Assembly (NCBI RefSeq): GCF_009905375.1
Contig: NC_133653.1
Span: 64,081,414 to 64,145,413 of the forward strand
Direction: 5' to 3'
From: Apium graveolens
Lineage: Eukaryota; Streptophyta; Magnoliopsida; Apiales; Apiaceae
DNA length: 64,000 bases
Shown: positions 37,081 through 48,555 of the stretch, one piece after another
Numbering within the stretch: position 1 is the first letter of the stretch
Layout of the letters: each line of letters opens with the position of its first letter
Notes under the pieces: model-generated
Told to the model about the DNA's origin: nothing
Databases searched by the model: none
Seen by the model: only the letters and a program-made list of their open reading frames with translations
Made by a program: the position numbers and the translations under genes

Positions 37081-40000
37081 TGTAACATCCGAAAAATATC
37101 GTGTAATTATTTGTATCAATATATGATTATTATGTGAATATTATATGAATTTTTGGTGAATTATCTGATGTTTGATAATAATATTTGGATGTTTGTATGT
37201 AATAAAATGTGAGTATGTTAATTTTAATATGTCCAGAATAGAATATAGATAATTAAGGTATCTTTCTGGTAATTTTTGGAGTGTTATATGATTTTATAAT
37301 GATTTATGAATTTATTAATTATTTTATGAATAATTACAATACAAAGCCAGGAATCTTCAGACTTCAACCGTTTTTACGTTTTTACAACCCGAAACTCTTT
37401 CGAAAACTCCTTCCTAACCTAATCTGGTAATTCCAGACATTTTCCGTGTTTTGACTTTTTCTATCCGGATTACGGTTTGACCCGTGCGCGGCCCGCCGCA
37501 AGATTTCCGATACGATAATCATTTTGGTAAATCAACAAAACCCGTATTTTCGAAAGACGAGATATTATTACATTATTTTCATATAAAGTGTTTTATAAAA
37601 AGCCCGGTTTGGATAAATATCCAATACGGGTATCAAATCGGATCGTTATTGCAGTTACTTAGCGGCTAAGCAACTAATTCAACGATCCAAAACGATCCAG
37701 AATGAACCAATATTCCGTAAATATAAATAGCATATTTCTTATTTCATTTTATTCATTTATTCATTTACAACCAGTAAAAATATAGTAATTACAGAGAAAA
37801 ACCCTAGAAACCGATATGTTCCTGAGAATCAAACGCACGAACGAAGGCGTTACCGAACTCCGATTTAAGCATGTAATATATCAAAACGAAGCTCTCGAAA
37901 TCTTCTTTCTAAATCAATCATCAGTTTTTGTCCAGAAATCAAGGTATTTTTCTTATTTAATTATTTTAATTCGAATTAATTATAAATTAAATTATGAATT
38001 TTTGTTCTTGATGTTGTTGATATGATTTGATGATTCTATGTTGTAGAACATGTTTTTTTGGTCAATTTCATATATTATACTTCAAAAATAGAGTTCAATA
38101 TCATGTAGTAATTGAAGTCTGATTTTCTGAAAATTATTTGAATATGTGTTCTTGGTGTTCTTGAAGAATTCTGAGAATCAAACCCAAATTTGAGGGTGAT
38201 GTAGATTTCAGAATTCGAAGTATGAGTAACCAAAATGCTCAGGTTTTTATGCTCTTTTTGTTTATGCCATCAAATCATTCAAACGATTAGTAATTTGTAA
38301 ATTCGTAATTTTAGGGTTTATGTTCGATTTGGGGGTTTCTTATTTTTGAATCGTTTGATGATTTGAATATGTAGATAAGCTTTATTGCATGATTTGCAGT
38401 CGTTTGGGATATATAATTAATAAATATAACCCCTGGAGGTATTAAGTCGAAGTCCTTGAATTTTGTTTTTCTTACTTTTCAATTTCTGGGTTATACGTGT
38501 TATGGTGATTAATTTTGATACCATGGAATGATTTGATGTGCTGTAAGCCTCATTTTGACATGTTAATCGTAGCGGATGGTTTAGTTTTAGAAGAACCAAA
38601 ATTTTCCGGTATAGCTCGCCAGATTTTTACATCGGTTGGTCGGAGAAAACGGCTGTGCCACCGTCTGTGGTCGTTAATCCCGTTGTTGAGTTGCTGCGAC
38701 ATCGAGGAACGCAATTGTAAAGAAATCGGAAAGAAAGGACACGAGTTGTGCTCGAACCGGAGTTCGTCGGAGAGGCGACGCAGTCGCCGGAAATTTCCGG
38801 GTTTTCGTCCGGCGACGACAGTTCTTGACTGACCCGGTGACCCAACAGACGACCCGTTTTCCTTATTTTATGACCCAGTTTCGATCTTATTAGCCCCAAT
38901 TCCAGTCCACATAAACTGTTTTTGCATTTTTTTCAAAATTCTGTTTTAATTTCCAAAATTTATTTTTAGTTATTTATTAATTTTAAAATAAATCTGATTT
39001 ATTTAATTAATTTTAATTATTTTTTAATTGTTTTAATTAAATGATTAATTTAATATTAATTGATTAATTAATTTAATTAATTATTAATTGATTTTAATTG
39101 ATTTAATAATTAGATATAATTATTTATTTTTGATTTAAAAATCCTGAAAAATAGTTCGAGCTTAAGAATATTATTTAAAATTATTTTCAAGACTAGATAA
39201 TTATTATAAATTATTTTAAAGCCGGATTTGGGTGTTCGAACCCTATTATTCAATTATAAAATGATTCGAAGTCCAATTTTAATTTCAAAAAATATTCAAA
39301 AATTCATAATAAATTAACCGTTCGTCCGTTTAATACGAAATGAATGCCTCTAAACTCAGAAAAAATATTTTGCTTCTATTAAAAATATTTTCGAGACCTA
39401 AATTCCTTTATATCTAAAGGAATTTTGTTTTGTGGATCATTCCGAGTCAATAATTGATTGATAAAATATTTTTTTTGACCCAATTTCAATTCTGAACATA
39501 TCGAGACCTATCTTTTGATGATTCAACTTATGTGCTACATGAATTACGTGATTATATGTTGTGTGGATAATATGATTGTCTTCCCTATGTGTACGTATTA
39601 TGTGAATAATGAGTCAACATGTCTTTTAAACATTATCTGAATGAGATGTGATTCTTATCTATTATTATCGGGCGGGTAGACGATAGGGATAAGTGTATAG
39701 ACTAGTCAATTATATATTGTCAGTTCACTGAATAGTATTATTTGTGATAGATGCACATAGTGCGAGACGTTCAAAGCCAGATAGAGATTGTAGAAGTAAA
39801 GTTTGATTGCATGTAATACTGAAATGAGTGGATTCAGAATAAAGATAAACCTAAGAGGGTAAATGATAAGAAAGGTCAAGTAGCCCGTCAAGGGTATGGC
39901 AGCTAGTTAAAGATCGGAGGATTATCAATTGAGGCAAGTATTCCTGATATTTCTTTTAAAATACTGCAATTATTTCTTCGATCCAATTTTAAGTTCATAA

Positions 40001-40891
40001 TAGTTAACTGTTTTATATTTCGCTGCAATTACTCTTATTATGCCAGTTCTTTCCATTATTGTTCCTATAAATCGATTGCTCTCTTGAGCAAATACCCATT
40101 CGTTCGGGTTATTTGCGAACCCTAATTTGGGATGTTTTGAAATCAAAATGAGTTGATATCAAAATACTCTACGGGCTGGACGGTTACCATTAGGACCGGT
40201 GATAAGCTGGATCCTATGGGTCAGGGATGAACCAGACCCTTAGGCCATAGTTGTCTGGGTACCCCATATGTTGGTTGGGTCTATGCGGTTGGGTATAGAT
40301 CCGCACTGTATGCTGACTGATCAGCAGGTTATAGTGTATATGTTGGTTTCTAGTGTCTAGTCTAATTTATTGTTGATCGCCATTAACGGCATTCTTTTCC
40401 GAGTAGTTCTTAATTACAAACTCACACAAAGATTTAATTCAAAAGGATGAAATATTGAAATGATTACTGTCCTTTACGGAAAAATGTGATTTATGATTAA
40501 AGGCCAATGAGGGCCGATGTTTTATTCGCTCAACTATTTAAATATGTAAAGACGTTTTTAAAATCATTCAACAATCATTTCCAGGAGTTTTCTGATCTGA
40601 TACCTGGAAACCATTTATGATACTTGCTGGGCATTTTTGGCTCACTCTTGCTTTATGAACTCTTATTTCTTTCAGTATCAAATGAGGGCAAAGTGATTAG
40701 CTTTTAATAGACAGCAATAGTGGTGAGATTCCAGCTGAAGAAATTTGGAGATGTCAGAGTGATCAATACAAGGAAATTAGTAATGAGGTAATGAAATTGT
40801 ATCTATATATTTATTTTAATATACAGGTTTTTATTATTAGTTAAAGTTGTGTAGTGACACCCAATATTGACCCTGGATTTGGGGCGTCACA
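37081..40891 (+). repeat. 3' LTR of element C (3811 bp)
   Basis: TGTAACATCC...GGGGCGTCACA, followed by TSD TTTTA. It carries an 878-bp segment (39797-40674) absent from the 5' LTR and lacks about 95 bp near 40806. Otherwise it is collinear with 28122-31141. Confidence 0.93.
39797..40674 (+). other. 878-bp LTR segment absent from the partner LTR
   Basis: The 5' LTR reads GTAGAAGTATCAAATG without interruption at 30839-30854. The 3' LTR has 878 bp between GTAGAAG and TATCAAATG. The right border is CTTATTTCTTTCAG, like a splice acceptor, and the left border is GAAGTAAAG. AGTA is present at both borders, so simple deletion from the 5' LTR by 4-bp microhomology also fits. The segment holds a GGCTCACTCTTGC block (about 40639-40651) that is conserved in other Ty3 LTRs here, which favours loss from the 5' LTR over gain in the 3' LTR. 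Confidence 0.85.
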
Positions 40892-40896
40892 TTTTA

Positions 40897-41175
40897 TATA
40901 CAAAATCAATTATTATTTTCAAGATATAACCTCTAAATTTTGGGGTGGGGCCTTCTTTGTGACTTGTGAGTACTCAGTATAGTCAAACAAAAGACTAAAA
41001 CTATAAAAGTAAAAGTCGAATCAATACTCAATAATACAAGACAAACAGAAATCTAGAAGCAACAAAATTTTAGGGTAAGAGTTGAAATAAAAAGGCATCA
41101 CAACCCGCTAACTCCGTGAATCGAAGATTTTAGGATAATGTGAATGCAAATCCGGTTATCAAGTGATAAGTATTT
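40897..41175. other. Anonymous stretch between element C and a copia-like LTR
   Basis: AT-rich; no feature seen. It was continuous with 28121 before element C inserted. Confidence 0.4.
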
Positions 41176-41700
41176 TGTTAAATATAATTGATGATCTTAT
41201 AATATACTATCAGTATTTATCAAGACAACACTCATGACAAAAGATATCATAGTTTATGAAGATAACAGAGTTTGACAAAAGGATGACATTATCACTATTT
41301 GTGATCAGCATTTGTCAGTTATATCAGTATTTGTCAAGCTGGAAATCAGGAGATGATTTACACTATCACGGAAGGATAGATTTACAGAGATATGTCGGTT
41401 TATGACTTTAGTAATTGTAGAAATCAACAATAAGATATACACTGCATTTCCCTATTTATTATATCTTAGACTGATTGGGTAACTATGTAGTATATAAGCA
41501 CATATTAGATTTACACTATAGGTGTTGCGTATTATTATATCTCTCGTGTAGACTAGCAGCGCTCAAGAATATCTGTACATTCTTTGAGAGAGTTTTGTAA
41601 AAGTTTTTTATTATCAATATAAAATTGTTCTTGAGTTTATTGTGTTTTAAATCGATTTGATTGTTATTACTATATTCCCCCTTCTAGAGTTTACTTAAAA
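41176..41700 (+). mobile_element. Copia-type LTR, solo or truncated (candidate)
   Basis: Starts TGTTAAATATAATTG. It contains repeated ATCAGTATTTGTCAAG-like words (near 41210 and 41325), a TATATAAGCA box near 41492, and a U5-like tail ending TTCCCCCTTCTAGAG. This is the layout of a copia LTR. No TSD, primer-binding site or second copy was seen, so the right boundary is approximate. Confidence 0.55.
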
Positions 41701-42356
41701 GACTGAAATATATATCCCTAGTTATATGATCTTTGATTTAGATGTGTCAAATTGTTTATAATTCTCACATGTTTCTCAGTAATACTGCCCCATATTGTGA
41801 CCATTTTTATTTTGATCATTATTTTGACGCTGATATAATCAAGGAAGTCAGGGATGCTTGTTGAACTGTGAATAAATTCTGGATGACTGATTGTTTTTTT
41901 CTAGCAAAGTTGATGATTGCTTTTTTTAATATGTATACCAAATTTTTAGAAATATGAAATTTATATATTAGCTCATGACTGAATTGGTTAACCTCTATCT
42001 AGCTTATAAGACTGAATTGGTAGTCATTAAATTCAAATACTATATATTAATGTAAAGGAAGTCAACTCATCACTGGAGACACAAAGCCTCTTAATTATTT
42101 ATTCATGGTTGTAGAGAATGAAATCAGTAGGGATTAAACTAAAATTTGCATTTTATAGAAATCAAGATTTTTGAGTTTTGATGTTGTTGAATGAGTTTGT
42201 TGTTGTTATTGAGCTACGGACTATGAACACATGAATTTTCTCCCATATTTATGTACCTTTGTCGTTTTACCCAGAATATGAACAAGATTTGTAAAATTTT
42301 AAAATTTCGTGTACTGATTCGTGTACCTGATTTTTTTTATTCCGTGTATTTTTATG

Positions 42357-42361
42357 TTATA
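42357..42361. repeat. TSD of element D, left copy (TTATA)
   Basis: TTATA precedes the 5' LTR; TTATT at 59202-59206 follows the 3' LTR. One base differs, compatible with an aged 5-bp duplication. Confidence 0.6.
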
Positions 42362-42619
42362 TGTTGTGCAAGACATGCCTGTACTATAACAAGACTAAGT
42401 CAAATTGACAACCCTAAGAATTAGTTGTATGATAATCTAAATTTGTATTTTGTACTGTATTACTTGGGTCTGTAAAAATGTCAAAGATTAGACAGGAGTA
42501 TTTTCCTGTAAAAAGTCTCAAGCCTGAGAATAAACTCTGGAAGAAGATCAAGAAAATCATGCCTCAGAGAAATTGTGAAGAAACTTAGAGTTGAATAAAT
42601 CTATTTTAGGTAAAATGTT

Positions 42620-43160
42620 CTAAGTCAAGATATCTACAAGTCACAGATCAAGTCATATAGAGAAGTCATTCGAGAATTCCAGAATGACTTACCGAGAAGA
42701 CCAAAACAGCTTATAGAGAAGTCTTAGAGATATCGACAAGCCAAAGGAAGACATGAAGATTGGAGATATCGACAAGTTGAATTACCATTAGAGATCTCAG
42801 ATATATATACAAGTCAAAATGTATATAGAGATCTCTGAGATATCGATAAGTCATTTCTGCATTAGAGAACTCAGAGATATCGACAAGTCAAAATGAAGAT
42901 ATGAAGATTGGAGATATCGACAAGTCAATTTTCTCATCAAAGATCTCAGAGATATCGATAAGTCAATATGCTTATAAAGATCTCGGAGATATCAACAAGT
43001 CATTTCCACATGCATAAATTTGGAGACCTCGACAAGCCAAGTTCACTTATAGAAAACTCACAGACCTCGACAAGTCAAAAGACTTAGAGAGAACTAAGAG
43101 ATCTCGATAAGCCATTATACTTATCGAGATGTCAGTTCTCTATAGATCAAACTGGAGATC
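42620..43160 (+). repeat. Array of GAKMTCGAYAAGTC motifs in 5' LTR U3
   Basis: About 12 copies of GA(T/C)(A/C)TCGA(C/T)AAG(T/C)C, mostly 40-55 bp apart and often preceded by AGAGATCTCAGA. At least one copy is inverted (CTTATCGAGATG near 43122). The same array is in the 3' LTR (about 53830-54330), and related words lie at 48060-48580 before the second ORF. A transcription-factor array is a plausible role, inferred only. Confidence 0.85.
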
Positions 43161-43427
43161 TCGATTTGAAGCTCAAGTACAGAATGCAGACAAGTTAAAT
43201 ATTCAAGATTATTAATCAACAAACACTCTAATCACTTAGATTGAAAAGTCTACAAAAGCAGCTTGAAGAATACAAGATCAAAGGCCAAGATTAGCTGAAA
43301 AAGGAAAGTCACAGATTCACAAGATTTGCAAAGATACACTATGCCAGAAATGGAAAGCTTTAGAGATAACTTAAAGTAGGATTTAGTACATCTTATTGCA
43401 TGCTATGTAAACCTGTGTTTACTAATC

Positions 43428-43433
43428 TATAAA
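43428..43433 (+). promoter_or_regulatory. TATA box of the element D LTR promoter (candidate)
   Basis: TATAAA in the second half of the LTR, downstream of the motif array, with about 300 bp of R/U5-like sequence after it. Confidence 0.5.
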
Positions 43434-43732
43434 GTAAACACTGGTCCTTTGCATTTAAATGGTATCAAACAGATCTAGTTTTCTTGTAACTCTCTCAAGG
43501 AAGAAGCTGAGTTCTTTACTTATAAAGAACCCATGATTTAAAGCAAAACACTAGCTTGGTTTTAATACAAAATTAAGTGAGTTTTGAAATATTGTGTGCA
43601 TTATTTTATTTCAGTTAACATAGTATTGCTGCATTTCTAATCTGCTTTGTTAACCAAGTAACAAACATTTAAAAAGCCTTAAAAATATCTAAAACACATT
43701 CACCCCCTTTTTTGTATTCATTACCTAATAAG

Positions 43733-43744
43733 TGGTATCAGAGC
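43733..43744 (+). promoter_or_regulatory. Primer-binding site of element D (initiator tRNA-Met)
   Basis: TGGTATCAGAGC lies 2 nt after the 5' LTR. Confidence 0.95.
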
Positions 43745-43763
43745 AAAATCTGAAAGCAAACAG

Positions 43764-44900
43764 ATGAAAGATCTTGGAAGAATGAATACACAAAAGATTA
43801 ACAGTATCAAGATTCCTGCCTTTGACAGATCTAACTACACATTATGGAAAAAGAAAATGTTGTTATTTATGAAGATGGCCAACCCATTATATGTCTAGAT
43901 TCTCAAGAATGGTCCTTTCACCCCCATGGAAAGAGTTGAGGAATCTACAGACTGAGACATGGTCATTCCAGCTCATTATGCTCCTAAAGGTCCCTCAAAA
44001 TATACTAAACTTGAAAAAGGAGAAAGTCTATCTAGATAGTGGCTTACAACTGATTCTAATAGAGTCACTTGACAATGTATTGTACAATAACATTATCAAA
44101 TGTGATACGACCAAACAAATCTGGGAGAAGATAGAGATTCTATATGAGGGAACATATGAAGTTAGGTAAACCAAAGGAGAATTTCGGTATCTCAATATGA
44201 GGGTTTTATGGCTAAACTAAAGGAGAGTATAACTGATGTTTTTGAAAGATTCAATAAGCTTATTAATGACTTGTAGCTTCATGACAAATACTATGAAGCT
44301 GAGGAGGTTAACTTGAAGTTTTTGCTCACCCTTCCTAACCATTTAGAATAGAAGATCTCAGCTATAAGAGAAGGGAGAGACTTGAGCAGGATGACATTGG
44401 AGGTTTTATATGGTATCTTAAAAACCAATGAACTGGAAATAATTCAAAGAAAGTATTTAAGAGCTAGTCAAGGGCACATTGTTGATGGATCAAGTGCTCT
44501 AGTGGTTAATGACAACCAGTCATCTGATGATGAACAAGAAATCCAGACTCTGGTTATTTCAAGCAATGAGCAAAAGAACAAGGAACCACAGAAGCAAGTG
44601 ATTCTTGAACTTAAAGAGGATGAATTTTACACCTTAGATAAACTGGATGAGTTAGATTAGTCTATGGCTTACTTGGCAAGGAAATTCTCTAATATTGGAG
44701 TAAAGAAGCCGATGTTTTTCAAAAATAAGGGACAAACATCCAACAAGGACAACAGCTGGAACAGAAAAGCGCAGGACAACTCTGGTAGCAAAAATGGCTA
44801 CAAAACTTGATCTATTGACATATCAAAAAATAGATGTTTCAATTATGATGAATTGGGTCATTTTGTCACAGAATGCAGAAAGCCTAAAAAGGTGAAAAAG
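43764..44900 (+). pseudogene. gag: copia gag remnant, element D
   Basis: Gag packages the element RNA. The frame starts at ATG 43764 and shows the copia gag start IKIPAFDRSNYTLWKKKMLLF, but stops at TAG 43896-43898. Reading resumes in another frame: 43891-44169 contains LILIESLDNVLYNN and IWEKIEILYEGT, the UBN2-type gag core. Later frames hold the helical RDLSRMTLEVLYGILKTNE (44382-44660). A zinc knuckle at 44835-44876 reads C-F-N-Y-D-E-L-G-H-F-V-T-E-C; the second cysteine is tyrosine, so zinc binding is lost. At least three frame changes and several stops are present. The 5' LTR and PBS lie directly upstream. Confidence 0.88.
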
Positions 44901-45037
44901 GACAAGGCTTATCTTGAATTGGAAGCAAAGTATGAAGTTCTTCTAAGAAAGCAACAGGGTAAAGCTTATATTGTAGAAGGAAAGAGTTGGGATGATTCTG
45001 AAAATGTGAAGATGAGGAGTTTAGAAACTATGCACTC

Positions 45038-45502
45038 ATGGCCTTGGAGCAAGGAGAGTCATCATCATCAAAGACAAAGGTACCAACTTTTACTACTATT
45101 GATTTGAATGCTAGTCAGTATAAGGAGACTATTGAAAAGTTGAGCATGGAAATGTTCCACGTCCATAATACTTTGGTAGCAGCTACTGAAGAGGTCAGTA
45201 GGCTATCAAAAGCTAATGAGAAGCTTGAGATTGAGAAACAAGATCTAGAACTGCAGCTTGTTGAGCTTGAAACTATTAAGCAAGAAAATGAATATCTAAA
45301 GAACAAGCAAAAGTGTGCTACTGAGATAGAAGCTGTGTTGAGGGAAAAGTTAGAAAAGAATAAAGTGAAACTGAAATCATTCAGAAATGCATCTCAGTTA
45401 GTTGGTCAGTACCATGAGAAAAACAAGCCATATGCTAACATAACTATTGTCTTGGATTATGACGCATTGAACAACAACAGGAAAGTTGAAGGTGATAAGT
45501 GA
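45038..45502 (+). pseudogene. Coiled-coil linker of the copia polyprotein, element D
   Basis: An open stretch of 154 codons in the polyprotein between the two zinc knuckles. It starts in Ser/Lys-rich sequence and continues as a long heptad-rich coil (EEVSRLSKANEKLEIEKQDL and following to about residue 115), then SFRNASQLVGQYHEKNKPY. Such coils occur in the extended gag of SIRE-like copia elements and probably aid gag self-association. The frame is open by itself but is not linked in frame to the upstream gag. Confidence 0.7.
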
Positions 45503-45614
45503 AAAGCAACTGTAAGTGAAGATGTCCCAGCTATGCTGAGAAAGATTGGTTCACCTATGTTCAAAGCATGTAAAGTAAACTTCAGTAAAGAAGAGTTGAT
45601 CATAAAGCAAGAAA

Positions 45615-46163
45615 TTGCTGATGAGGACAATGAAAAGAAATGCACAGAAACAACTCCAACTTCTAAAGTTTAGAAGAAGCCCATGGATGATCAAACCTCC
45701 AAGAATCCAATCAAAGAGGTTAAAACTGAGAATACAGGAAATAAGTAGAAAAACAGAAATATTAAAGATTGGGATAAACAAAAACATTAACTTTGCATTT
45801 GTTGTAGATGCTCCTAGAAAACAGTGTCAGAAATGTGGCTCTACAAATCACCTAACTCACCTTTATAAAAAGGTTGTTAGTGAGCCAAGATTAGGAGGAT
45901 GCAAATATAATGAAGAAAATACTGAACATCCCTATTCCTTCTATGATAAGTTTGATTACATTCCTTGCAACATAAAAGTAATGACAAGTTGCCACAATTT
46001 GAGAGTAGACCTCAAAGAAATCAATATTGGGTCTATAGCCAAAAAGGAACATGCAAATCAAGAAATGAACACCATTATTTCTGAATCAACTCATTCTAAT
46101 TCTGCACATGTTGTTAATAAGAAGAAAGTACCCAACACTGCTTGGGTAGCTAAAGATACTTGA
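45615..46163 (+). pseudogene. Second zinc-knuckle region before protease, element D
   Basis: A 182-codon open stretch. The middle reads VVDAPRKQCQKCGSTNHLTH and then LYKK, a CX2CX4HX4C knuckle whose last cysteine is tyrosine. It is followed by a Tyr- and Cys-containing stretch (HPYSFYDKFDYIPCN), a low-complexity linker and NTAWVAKDT, which leads to the protease. The first part of the frame, up to about residue 55, is out of the polyprotein frame. Confidence 0.7.
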
Positions 46164-46179
46164 TCCTCATTGTGTGCAG

Positions 46180-46535
46180 GGCAAAGTGAAGAAAGTCATA
46201 TAGATCATAGACAGTGGATGCTTAAGGCATATGACAGGTGATAAGGCCCTGCTATCACAGTTTGAGGAGATGGTTGACCCATTAGTGACTTTTGGAGACA
46301 ACAACAAAGGCTTCACAATGGGATATGGCAAATTGATTTCTGGAAATGTTGCCATTGAAGATGTTATATTGGTTGTTGGTTTGGAAGTAAATCTCTTAAG
46401 TGTCAGTCAATTCACTAATAGAGAATTCAATGTTAAATTTGACAAAGGAGAATGCTTAATCATCAGCAAAAAGACTAATGATGTTGTTGTGAAAGGAGTA
46501 AGAAAAGGAAACTTATTTATTGCTAATTTGAACTA
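46180..46535 (+). pseudogene. copia aspartic protease, element D
   Basis: The protease cuts the polyprotein. Catalytic Asp-Ser-Gly is at 46210-46218 (IIDSGCLRHMTGD). Then come FGDNNKGFTMGYGKLISGNV, VILVVGLEVNLLSVSQF and VRKGNLFIANL, typical of copia protease. One stop (TAG 46201-46203) lies just before the DSG, and the frame ends at 46534-46536. Core residues look intact, making this the best preserved pol domain in element D. Confidence 0.85.
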
Positions 46536-46536
46536 A

Positions 46537-46780
46537 CAAATGAGGATGGAATTTGTTGCTTCTATACTAAGGCATCTGAAGAACAAAGAAAGTTGTGGCA
46601 TAAAAAGCTCTCTCACTTGAATTACAAGGCAATCAATACTCTAGTAAAAAAGGAGTTAGTAAGAGACATTCCAAATTTGGAATTTGCTCAGAATGAGGTT
46701 TGTGAGGCTTGTCAAAAAGGAAAAAAATGAAGAAATCAAGTCACAAGAGTAAAACTGTGAATTCTAGTTCAAATCTATGT
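46537..46780 (+). pseudogene. Integrase N-terminal zinc finger (GAG_pre-integrase), element D
   Basis: Across a frameshift from the protease the sequence reads LWHKKLSHLNYKAINTL and later NEVCEACQKGK. This gives the two histidines and two cysteines of the copia integrase HHCC finger. The catalytic core that should follow is absent, because a deletion joins this block to RT sequence near 46782. Confidence 0.8.
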
Positions 46781-46782
46781 CA

Positions 46783-47150
46783 ATTTTTTTGCTAAAACAT
46801 GGATTCACTAGAGGAATAATTAACAAGACTCTATTCTATAAGCAGCATGGTGGTGATATGATCCTAGTTCAAATCTATGTGGAAAAATATCATTTTTGGT
46901 TCTACTAATGAAAAATTATGTCAAAGATTCTCAAGACTCATGCAGAGTGAATATGAAATGAGCATGATGGGAGAATTAAGTTACTTTCTTGGACTTCAAG
47001 TCAGTCAAAGAAGTGATGGAATCTTCATCAGCCAAACCAAGTATGTTAAAGATTTATTGAAGAATTTTGGATTGGTTGATTGTTCACTGCATCAACACCT
47101 CCGTCTACAGCTGCAAAGTTGGACGAAGATAAGAAAGGAAAAAGTGTAGA
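46783..47150 (+). pseudogene. Reverse transcriptase C-terminal part, element D
   Basis: Starts in the RT palm (KHGFTRG-like, then KQHGGDMILVQIYV). The catalytic YVDD motif expected at 46876-46890 reads YV followed by GAAAAAT, so the second aspartate and the frame are lost. The thumb follows in another frame: SRLMQSEYEMSMMGELSYFL, GLQVSQRSDGIFISQTKYVK and DLLKNFGLVD, a clear copia RT signature. The N-terminal half of RT is deleted together with integrase. Confidence 0.85.
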
Positions 47151-47745
47151 CATTTCAGGTTATAGAGGAATGATTGGATCTTTGCTATATTTAACTGCTA
47201 GTAGACCAGACATTATGTTTGCAACATGTCTGTGTATAAGATTTCAAGTGAATCCAAAGGAATCACATTTGATGGCTGTGAAGATAATTTTCAGATACTT
47301 AAAAGGGACTCCAAACTTGGGATTATGGTATCCTGAGGAAACAGGTTTTGAAGCTGTTGGATACACAGATGCAGATTTTGCTGGATGCAGGGTTGACAGG
47401 AAGAGTACTGGTGGAAGCTGCCAGTTTCTTAGACAAAGACTTGTATCCTGTTATAGCAAGAAATAACAATTTGTGTCAACTTCAACAGCTGAGGCTGAAT
47501 ATATAGTTGCTGGAAGTTACTATGCTCAAGTGCTTTGGATTAGAAATTAGCTAATGGATTATGGCCTTGTGTTACACAAAATTCCAAATATGTGTGACAA
47601 TACTATTGCTATATCTATTGTGGCTATTCCAATTAATCATTCTAGAACAAAGCACATTGATATAAGGTACCATTTTATTAGAGAACATGCTGCAAATGGT
47701 ACCATTGAGCTTATTTTTGTTCTAACAGAAAAAAAAATTAGCTAA
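47151..47745 (+). pseudogene. RNase H domain, element D
   Basis: Reads YRGMIGSLLYLTASRPDIMF, then FRYLKGTPNLGLWYPEETGF. Next is AVGYTDADFAGCRVDRKSTG (catalytic Asp in YTDADFAG), then STAEAEYIVAGSYYAQVLW (catalytic Glu) and NHSRTKHIDIRYHFIREHA at the end. Key residues are present, but TAA at 47464-47466 and a later TAG break the frame. It ends the copia pol; the second ORF follows after about 950 bp. Confidence 0.9.
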
Positions 47746-48547
47746 CATTTTTACTAAACTTTTGGATGAAACAACTTTCACTAGACTTGTAGGTGAAATT
47801 GGAATGCTAAATTCTTCATCCTAAAGGCAAGAATTCAGCTAATGTTTTGCAGCAGATTAATTTCTAATAAATCAAAATTAATTTGATTTAATTGGAAATT
47901 AACTGGAATATGAATTATAAATATTTCAGAAATCTCTGTATATTTATTTTTCAAAATTCAAAATTTTACCTTGGAATTTTTCAATTCTAAGAAAACTGTC
48001 TAAGTGTTGATTTACATTTTCAATATGTGAGATTGGCACAAGGCAGAGTCAAAAAGAACAAAAGTATTTAGAGAACTGAGTTCTCGATAAGTCTAATTGA
48101 CTTCTCGAGAAGCCATTTTAAGACTTCTCGAGTGAGTTCTCGATAAGTCATTTTCCTGACTTCTCAACAAGCTTTATTATGACTTATCGATAAGTCATTG
48201 TAGAGTTCTCTATAAGTGTTAACTCATAGAGTTCTCTACAAGTATAAATTTTAGACTTTTCAATAACTCAAAACTGAGATAATTAAATTTAATAAATTAT
48301 CTTGGTAAAATACTTATGACAAAATCATTCTGATTTTATTTTGATTTATTCAAATAACAATTGGAAACATTCAGCCCACTCTGGACAAACTGGGTATTTA
48401 TTGGACATCTCGACAAGTCATTTTCTAGTTCTCGATAAGAGTCAGAAAAATGACACATCGATATGTATCTATTCTCTCAATATGACTTCTCGATAAGCAA
48501 ATTCCAAATGTCCATTTTTAGTTCTCGATAAGTCATTTACCTTTTAC
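47746..48547 (+). promoter_or_regulatory. Spacer with motif array before second ORF, element D
   Basis: No ORF. From about 48060 to 48540 there are roughly a dozen (C/T)TCGA(T/C)AAGTC words in both orientations, including the perfect 16-bp palindrome GACTTATCGATAAGTC at 48181-48196. The same core word makes up the LTR U3 arrays. This looks like an upstream region for the second ORF. Confidence 0.6.
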
Positions 48548-48555
48548 TATAAATA
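48548..48555 (+). promoter_or_regulatory. TATA box of an internal promoter (candidate)
   Basis: TATAAATA stands 139 bp before the start codon at 48694. It is followed by a pyrimidine-rich leader (48625-48690) with CTCTCTCTC and TTTCTCTCTAATTTTTC runs, like plant 5' leaders with Y-patches. Confidence 0.6.

Larger units (their letters stand above)
28122..40891 (+). mobile_element. Ty3/gypsy LTR retrotransposon (element C)
   Basis: LTRs start TGTAACATC and end CATCACA/GTCACA. A perfect TTTTA TSD lies at 28117-28121 and 40892-40896. PBS and PPT are both present on the plus strand. The 5' LTR is 3020 bp and the 3' LTR 3811 bp; most of the difference is one 878-bp segment present only in the 3' LTR, partly offset by a deletion of about 95 bp there. 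By eye the LTRs differ by a few percent, clearly more than those of element A, so this is older. The interior (31142-37080) holds heavily decayed gag and pol fragments related to element I. Confidence 0.92.
42362..43730 (+). repeat. 5' LTR of element D
   Basis: 1369 bp. The first half (42620-43160) holds about a dozen GATATCGACAAGTCA-type motifs. A TATAAA box lies at 43428-43433, about 300 bp before the LTR end. Confidence 0.93.
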
